From Amycolatopsis sp. CA-126428 (GTDB lineage: Bacteria; Actinomycetota; Actinomycetes; Mycobacteriales; Pseudonocardiaceae), in NCBI RefSeq assembly GCF_002904335.1, contig NZ_PPHF01000090.1, positions 1 to 34,219 on the forward strand: 34,219 nt of DNA. The letters run 5' to 3'. Every line of letters begins with the position of its first letter. The stretch's first letter is position 1. The position numbers were made by a program, and so were the translations under genes. Below the pieces are notes generated by a model. It ran no database searches and was not told the DNA's origin. It was given only the letters and a program-made list of their open reading frames with translations. Of the stretch, positions 30,131 to 34,219 are shown piece after piece.

Positions 30131-31393
30131 TCAGCCGGCCTGGGGTGCGGCGGTGCGGTTGAGGGTGGTGATCCCGGCGAAGTCGTGGGGCTGGATCCCG
30201 GCCATGAGGCGCCCGTAATTCTCCGAAAGCGCTTCCAGGTTCAGCGCGCCATGGAGGGTGACGACGCGCGCGTCGCGCCAGGCCCGCTGGATGTGTTCGA
30301 AGTCCATGATCGCGGTCGAACCGGAGTTGCGCTGAAGCAGCTCGATCGCCTCGGCACACCACTTGGCGGCGTAAGCGGTCTCGGCGAGGACGCGCGCGCT
30401 GAAGTGCTGCAGGTACTCCGGCGACGCGGGCGTACCGGCGGCGGCGAGGTCGCCCAGCCGATCGGTCTCGGCCGCGTTGGCCTGCGCCATCAGCGTCGCC
30501 GACCGGATCTTGCTGTGCACCTCGGTGAGCATGAGGTGCGTCAGCGGCGCCTCGAGCTGGTTCTTGTACGTCGTGCCGCGGATCGGCCGGCCGGCGGAGC
30601 GCTCGAGGAACCGGGCCAGTGCGCCCTGGGCGATCCCGATCGACATGCCGGCCATGAGGCTGAACGCCCAGCCGAGCGAGGGGGCCTTCCACAGCGATCC
30701 GGCCAGGCCGTTGTCCAGCGTGCCGGCCACGACGTCGCGGAAGTCGGCGACCCGGTGGGCGGGGACGAACAGCTCATCGCCCGAGAGGGTGACGGAGACG
30801 CTGCCCGTGGCGCACATGCCGGCGACTTGCCAGTCGTCGAGGAACTGCAGTTCGTTGCGGGGGACCTGGACTCCGACGAGGTAGCGGCCGTCGCCGTCGT
30901 CGGCCATGCAGCCCAGGTTCGTGTAGGGCGCCCACAGCGCGTCGCTGCCGAACGTCCAGGGGCCGCCGGAGATGATCCAGCCGTCGTCGACCCGCTTCGC
31001 GCGCCCCCGTGTCGCCGGGAAGTGGCTCGATCCGGCTACGCGGGGCCCGACCCACGCGGGGCCGTAGACCTCTTCCACGACCTTGGCGCCCGAGCCGGCC
31101 GGGATCCAGTTCGTTGAGGCCGCCACCCACACGGTCCACCCGGCCGAACCGTCCCACGACGACACTTCGGTGACGACGTCGAGCTGATCCCGGACCGAGA
31201 GCTCGGCGCCGCCGAACTCCGCGGGACTGGCGATGTCGAAGGCGCCGGTGGCGTCGAGCGCGGCGATCGTCTCGTCGGAGTGGCGGCCGGCACGTTCCGC
31301 TTCCAGCGCGGCGGCGCGCAGGGTCGGACCGAGCTTGTGCACCTTCTCCAGGACGGCGGCGAGCGTGGCGGGCCGGTCGTCGGTGACGAGCAT
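30131..31393 (-). CDS. Acyl-CoA dehydrogenase-like flavin-dependent hydroxylase (group D)
   Basis: 420 aa. The ATG at 31393 (MLVTDDRPATL) has GGAGA upstream; the longer ORF to 31831 overlaps the SnoaL-like gene and is rejected. The acyl-CoA dehydrogenase fold is visible: SDETIAALDATGAFDIASPA, DGSAGWTVWVAAS, DDGWIISGGPWTFGSD, and an all-helical C-terminal half ending with DFEHIQRAWRDARVVTLHGA. The Arg-Asp and His pattern RDARVVTLHG, lacking the dehydrogenase Glu, fits the reduced-flavin hydroxylases HsaA, HpaB-like and ActVA-ORF5-like. It would use FMNH2 or FADH2 from a partner reductase to hydroxylate a phenol. The flavin reductase at 32933-34105 is the natural partner. Confidence 0.88.
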   Translation of the reverse strand: MLVTDDRPATLAAVLEKVHKLGPTLRAAALEAERAGRHSDETIAALDATGAFDIASPAEFGGAELSVRDQLDVVTEVSSWDGSAGWTVWVAASTNWIPAGSGAKVVEEVYGPAWVGPRVAGSSHFPATRGRAKRVDDGWIISGGPWTFGSDALWAPYTNLGCMADDGDGRYLVGVQVPRNELQFLDDWQVAGMCATGSVSVTLSGDELFVPAHRVADFRDVVAGTLDNGLAGSLWKAPSLGWAFSLMAGMSIGIAQGALARFLERSAGRPIRGTTYKNQLEAPLTHLMLTEVHSKIRSATLMAQANAAETDRLGDLAAAGTPASPEYLQHFSARVLAETAYAAKWCAEAIELLQRNSGSTAIMDFEHIQRAWRDARVVTLHGALNLEALSENYGRLMAGIQPHDFAGITTLNRTAAPQAG

Positions 31394-31443
31394 CGTGGTC
31401 TCCGTGTCGGGTCGGTCGTTCAGGGGGTGTTGCGCCGTCGCCG

Positions 31444-31986
31444 TCACCGGGTCGCCTTGACGGCGTTGAGGTAGGCGACCCGGCCGGCTTCGGCGTGCTC
31501 GCGCAGGACGTTGAGCTTCATGTCGGGCCGGTGCTCGGCGTTCGGCTCGGGCACGAACGGGTTGCCGGTCCAGGACATCAGCCGGCAGACGCGTCGCCGG
31601 ATGCGCCAGCCGGCCTCGGTGCGGACGAGCTCGTCGTCGTACCAGCCGGTGCCGGTCCACGTGGGACCGTCCTCGGCCGCTTCCCGGATGAGCAGCCAGT
31701 TTCCGTAGCTGAAGGCGTTGGCGCGATCGCCGTCGACGTGCACCAGCTGACTCATCATCGTGTGCTGGTGGCTGTCCAGCGTCTCGTGGAACTCCGCGAA
31801 GGACCGCTTGAAGTTCTCCAGACCCACCCACGCGTTGCCGGCCGGGCCGAACTCCGCGGTCACGTCCTGGGAGAAGACGAGGTCGAACAGGTCCCAGGCG
31901 TGCGCGTCCAGCGCGAACCCGTACAGGTTGAGCAGCTCGACGATCGCTGCCTTGTCCTCGGTGTCAGCCACGGTGCTGCTCTCCAT
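31444..31986 (-). CDS. SnoaL-like (NTF2 fold) small enzyme
   Basis: 180 aa. The NTF2/SnoaL_4 pattern is clear: KAAIVELLNLYGFALDAHAW, DLFDLVFSQDVTAEFGPAG, HQHTMMSQLVHVDGDRANAF, TGTGWYDDELVRTEAGWRIR. The conserved Tyr, Asp and His pairs line the pocket in ring cyclases, dehydratases and isomerases of this fold. It is the first gene of the minus-strand operon, right behind the promoter at 32018-32049. A second SnoaL-like protein ends at the right edge of the window. Role probably isomerase or dehydratase for a ring intermediate, or the small subunit of a hydroxylase. Confidence 0.88.
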   Translation of the reverse strand: MESSTVADTEDKAAIVELLNLYGFALDAHAWDLFDLVFSQDVTAEFGPAGNAWVGLENFKRSFAEFHETLDSHQHTMMSQLVHVDGDRANAFSYGNWLLIREAAEDGPTWTGTGWYDDELVRTEAGWRIRRRVCRLMSWTGNPFVPEPNAEHRPDMKLNVLREHAEAGRVAYLNAVKATR

Positions 31987-32017
31987 CTCGCCTGTGAAAT
32001 GTTACTGAATGCCTGTG

Positions 32018-32049
32018 CCAGGTCTAGACTGGTCGAGCTGGGGTGTCAA
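32018..32049 (-). promoter_or_regulatory. Promoter of the catabolic operon with overlapping operator
   Basis: On the minus strand: -35 TTGACA (32049-32044), 17-bp spacer, -10 TAGACC (32026-32021). An inverted repeat, CCAG-N7-CTGG, covers 32018-32032 and overlaps the -10 box, a suitable place for the divergent GntR protein. The start codon of the first gene is about 32 bp downstream of the -10 box. Confidence 0.6.
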
Positions 32050-32088
32050 GACGCAATCTCGACTCGCTCACCGGTAGTCTGACGGGGC

Positions 32089-32104
32089 CAGTGGTCTTCC
32101 ACTG
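32089..32104. promoter_or_regulatory. Palindrome CAGTGG-TCTT-CCACTG
   Basis: A perfect inverted repeat of 6-bp arms sits 27 bp before the GntR gene start in the divergent promoter region. It may be an autoregulatory GntR site. Confidence 0.4.
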
Positions 32105-32131
32105 CCAGCAACAACTCGACGGGGTGACCTG

Positions 32132-32845
32132 GTGACCGACGTGTCCGACTCCCGCGTCTCGCTGAACGAGACCGCCTACCGCCGGCTGAGGGGCGACATC
32201 ATCGCCTGCCGTCTGGCGCCTGGCCAGCGGCTCACGGAGAAGCAGCTGGCGGCCGACACGGGCTTCAGCACCGCACCCCTGCGCGACGCCCTGACCCGCC
32301 TCGATCACGAAGGCTTGATCCGTACGGTGCCTCGCAAGGGCTACCAGGTCACGCCGTTGACGCCGAAGTCCATCGACGACCTCTTCGTCGTCTGGGGGAT
32401 AGTGGGTCCCGAGCTCATCCGGCTCGGTCTGCGCCAGGCGAGTAAAGCCCAGCTCGACGCGGCACGGACGGCGTTCGACGAACTGGACGTGCTCGCCGGG
32501 GAGCAGGGCGGATCACCGTCGGCTCTCTTGGACATCGACGTGGTCAACCGGACCTTCGCAATCCTGGCCGAGGCTGCCGGCAACACCTACCTGATCAACT
32601 TCTTCCAGCGGCTCATGGGCGACATGAGCCGCATCCGAGCACTGTTGCTCACCTCGGATCACACCAACGCCGCGACAGCGCCGGCCGGCCACTGGGTGCG
32701 CCACATCCTCGACGAGCTGGACGTGGACAAGGCCGCGGAGCACGCCAGGCGCTACATCGAAGATGTTCACCAGCATGTGCTCCGGGCCATCATCAGGTGG
32801 CCCTCGGTGATGAGCAGCGAGGTCAGCGTCCTGCCGCCACGGTGA
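32132..32845 (+). CDS. GntR-family regulator (FCD type)
   Basis: 237 aa from the GTG at 32132. The winged helix-turn-helix spans about 11-75: AYRRLRGDIIACRLAPGQRL, TEKQLAADTGFSTAPLRDAL, RLDHEGLIRTVPRKGYQV. The C-terminal all-helical effector domain (about 80-225), with the His residues of the FCD metal site in VRHILDEL and HQHVLRAI, binds an organic acid in known members. It is divergent from the catabolic operon and precedes the flavin reductase gene, so it is the likely repressor of both, relieved by a pathway intermediate. Confidence 0.9.
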   Translation: MTDVSDSRVSLNETAYRRLRGDIIACRLAPGQRLTEKQLAADTGFSTAPLRDALTRLDHEGLIRTVPRKGYQVTPLTPKSIDDLFVVWGIVGPELIRLGLRQASKAQLDAARTAFDELDVLAGEQGGSPSALLDIDVVNRTFAILAEAAGNTYLINFFQRLMGDMSRIRALLLTSDHTNAATAPAGHWVRHILDELDVDKAAEHARRYIEDVHQHVLRAIIRWPSVMSSEVSVLPPR

Positions 32846-32853
32846 GGCGAAGC

Positions 32854-32909
32854 TTGACACAACGCATGTCGGTCCTTTTAACATGTCACAAACCTTAAAT
32901 AGACATGTT
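32854..32909 (+). promoter_or_regulatory. Promoter region of the flavin reductase gene with inverted repeat
   Basis: TTGACA at 32854-32859 could be a -35 box; a TAACAT at 32879-32884 lies 19 bp later. A perfect 8-bp inverted repeat AACATGTC (32880-32887) and GACATGTT (32902-32909), 14 bp apart, lies over the presumed start region, and a third CATGTC is at 32865-32870. This looks like a dimer operator on an AT-rich island. Confidence 0.55.
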
Positions 32910-32932
32910 AGAGCTGCGGACTGGAGCGCACG

Positions 32933-34105
32933 ATGACCGACGCCGGCACCGCGACGATCGACCCCGCACTGTTCCGCGAGACGCTCGGGCACTACCCGAC
33001 CGGGGTAGCCGTCGTCACCGCGGTGTCCGAGACCGGCATCCCGGAAGGCATGGTCGTCGGAACGTTCACCTCGGTCTCCCTGGATCCTCCGCTGATCGCC
33101 TTCTTTCCCGCCAAGGGCTCGAGGAGCTTCGCGCGGTTCCGAGACGCCGCCACCTTCTGCATCAACGTCCTGGCCGCCGATCAGGAACCGCTGTGCCGCC
33201 GGCTGGCGACCGGTGGCGCGGCCAAGTTCGACGGCGTCCGCTGGCGGCCGGGACCACTCGGCTCACCCGTCCTCGACGGCGCGGTGTCCTGGATCGAGTG
33301 CACGTTCGAGGACGTGCGCGAGGCAGGTGACCACTACATCGTTCTCGGGCGCGTGCAAGAGCTCGGCGTCGCCCGGTCGACCTTGCCGTTGCTGTTCTTC
33401 CAAGGCGGGTACGGAAAGTTCTCGACCGGATCGTTCATCGCCGCGCCGGATCCGGAGCTGATCCAGGCAGCGCAGCTGGCCGAGACGATCCGGTCGGAGG
33501 TGGAGGACCTCAGCGCCGCCTTCGCGGTCGGCTGCAGCGTCCTCGTCAAGATCGGCAGCGACGCGGTTCAAGTGCTCACCGCCAGTGGCGGGCGGGCGTC
33601 CGAGACCGTCCCGCTCGGACATCGGCAACCCATCATCCCGCCACTCGGCGCCGTGTTCATGGCGAATGCGGCACCCTCGGAGATCGAGGGCTGGTTGCAG
33701 CGGGCGCCCGACAACAGCCGAGACCGTCGCACCCTCCACGGCAGACTGCTCGACGTAGTGCGAAATCGTGGCTACTCGCTCCTCGCTGCCGAGCCGGAGT
33801 TGTTGCGGCGTCATCAAGCGGTGCTGACCGAATTCGAGCGGTCCGACCGGCTGCCCCGGCAGGAACGCGATGTGCGGCAGGCGACCGCCGATCTCGTCGA
33901 CCTGTTCTGCCCTGACCTCGTCGCCGGCCGACGCTACGACCTCGCCTCGATCGTGGTACCGGTCCCCACGACGGCAGACCTGCCCCCGATGGCTCTGCGG
34001 ATGACCGGGATGCCGAAATCCGCGCCGACCGAACAGGTCGAGACCTGGATCCGCGGCCTGAGGAGAGTGGCCGCCGCGCCCGCCATGGTCGGCACCTCCG
34101 GGTGA
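32933..34105 (+). CDS. Flavin reductase fused to an IclR-effector-like domain
   Basis: 390 aa, about twice the usual 160-190 aa of this reductase family. Residues about 10-165 form the HpaC/HsaB-type flavin reductase: FRETLGHYPTGVAVVTA, GMVVGTFTSVSLDPPLIAFF, FCINVLAADQEPLCRRLATG, and GHxxxxxGRV as DHYIVLGRVQELG. Residues about 175-370 resemble the ligand-binding domain of IclR regulators: SVLVKIGSDAVQVLTASGG, PLGHRQPIIPPLGAVFMANA, EIEGWLQRAP, LLDVVRNRGYSLLAAEPEL. No winged helix is present. It should supply reduced flavin to the hydroxylase at 30131-31393 from NAD(P)H. The extra domain may sense a pathway metabolite and tune the reductase; this is inference. Confidence 0.88.
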   Translation: MTDAGTATIDPALFRETLGHYPTGVAVVTAVSETGIPEGMVVGTFTSVSLDPPLIAFFPAKGSRSFARFRDAATFCINVLAADQEPLCRRLATGGAAKFDGVRWRPGPLGSPVLDGAVSWIECTFEDVREAGDHYIVLGRVQELGVARSTLPLLFFQGGYGKFSTGSFIAAPDPELIQAAQLAETIRSEVEDLSAAFAVGCSVLVKIGSDAVQVLTASGGRASETVPLGHRQPIIPPLGAVFMANAAPSEIEGWLQRAPDNSRDRRTLHGRLLDVVRNRGYSLLAAEPELLRRHQAVLTEFERSDRLPRQERDVRQATADLVDLFCPDLVAGRRYDLASIVVPVPTTADLPPMALRMTGMPKSAPTEQVETWIRGLRRVAAAPAMVGTSG

Positions 34106-34118
34106 CGTGCGCCGAACG

Positions 34119-34219
34119 TCACGTTGAACGGGGCACCCGCAGGGCGTCGGCCACGGCCTTGGTGTCCCAGTAGAAGGGGTGGAACTCGGTGATGAGTCCG
34201 TCCTTGACGGTGACCATCT
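34119..34219 (-). CDS. SnoaL-like protein, C-terminal end (runs off window)
   Basis: Only the last 33 codons are present, ending at a TGA (34121-34119). MVTVKDGLITEFHPFYWDTK, then AVADALRVPRST, has the final beta-strand pattern (VKDGLITEFHPFYWD) of SnoaL/NTF2-fold ring-modifying proteins. It is convergent with the flavin reductase gene, 13 bp away. It could be a second NTF2-fold enzyme of the same pathway. Confidence 0.65.
   Translation of the reverse strand, partial: MVTVKDGLITEFHPFYWDTKAVADALRVPRST

Noticed and set aside
31987..32131. Search for a riboswitch or attenuator before the SnoaL-like gene
   Set aside because: Only operator-like palindromes and a promoter were seen; there is no leader long enough for a riboswitch on the minus strand.
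1..34219. tRNA, rRNA, insertion sequences and attachment sites
   Set aside because: No cloverleaf, rRNA segment, transposase or terminal inverted repeats were recognised by eye; a tRNAscan or ISfinder run could still find something missed.

Overview
The window is very GC-rich, densely coded DNA with strong third-position GC and secreted proteins that have Arg/Ala-rich signal peptides. This fits an actinomycete, probably of the Pseudonocardiales/Streptomyces type; the assignment is inference from gene content only. No rRNA, tRNA, CRISPR array, transposase or integrase was recognised.

Left part (1-20350), a secreted glycan-degradation region. It opens with the start of a GH64 beta-1,3-glucanase running off the left edge (-). 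Then come a GH76 alpha-1,6-mannanase (+) with a small secreted or lipoprotein gene and a strong terminator, a TetR regulator (-) divergent from a spinster-like MFS transporter (+), a GH3 enzyme (-), an SGNH hydrolase and a six-hairpin glycosidase (- operon), and a GH59 galactocerebrosidase-like enzyme behind a GH92 mannosidase (- operon). Six of these proteins carry ricin-type beta-trefoil (CBM13) modules, about ten modules in all, one of them inserted inside the GH3 catalytic region. Two decayed glycosidase genes (GH2-like and GH76-like) lie between the intact ones. GH64, GH76 and GH92 together suggest attack on fungal or yeast wall glucan and mannoprotein, with GH59, GH3 and the SGNH enzyme trimming other linkages.

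A short control unit occurs three times (591-641, 4590-4640 and 20298-20348, the last on the minus strand). It is an imperfect GGAACGT-N2-ACGTTCC palindrome, then 6 bp, a TTGTG(T/C) -35 box, exactly 17 bp, and a CATACT -10 box. The middle copy sits between the TetR and MFS genes. The other two head regions with no convincing gene, so the flanks appear to have decayed or been rearranged.

Middle junction (20350-20900): low-coding DNA with the C-terminal remnant of a RsbW-like anti-sigma kinase.

Right part (20896-34219), a catabolic region. A CocE/S15-type hydrolase and a conserved protein of unknown function (-) face a TetR gene (+). Next, a tightly coupled minus-strand operon (31986 to 24039) encodes an NTF2/SnoaL-like protein, an acyl-CoA-dehydrogenase-like flavin hydroxylase, a zinc-independent MDR oxidoreductase, an FAD aromatic hydroxylase, a small cupin, a DUF3500 protein, a fumarylacetoacetate-hydrolase-family enzyme and a class III CoA-transferase. 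It is flanked by a divergent GntR regulator and an unusual flavin reductase fused to an IclR-effector-like domain. The right edge holds the end of a second SnoaL-like gene (-). The set reads as a two-component hydroxylation, FAD hydroxylation, ring-product hydrolysis and CoA-transfer pathway for an unidentified phenolic or polyketide-like substrate. No classical ring-cleavage dioxygenase is visible.
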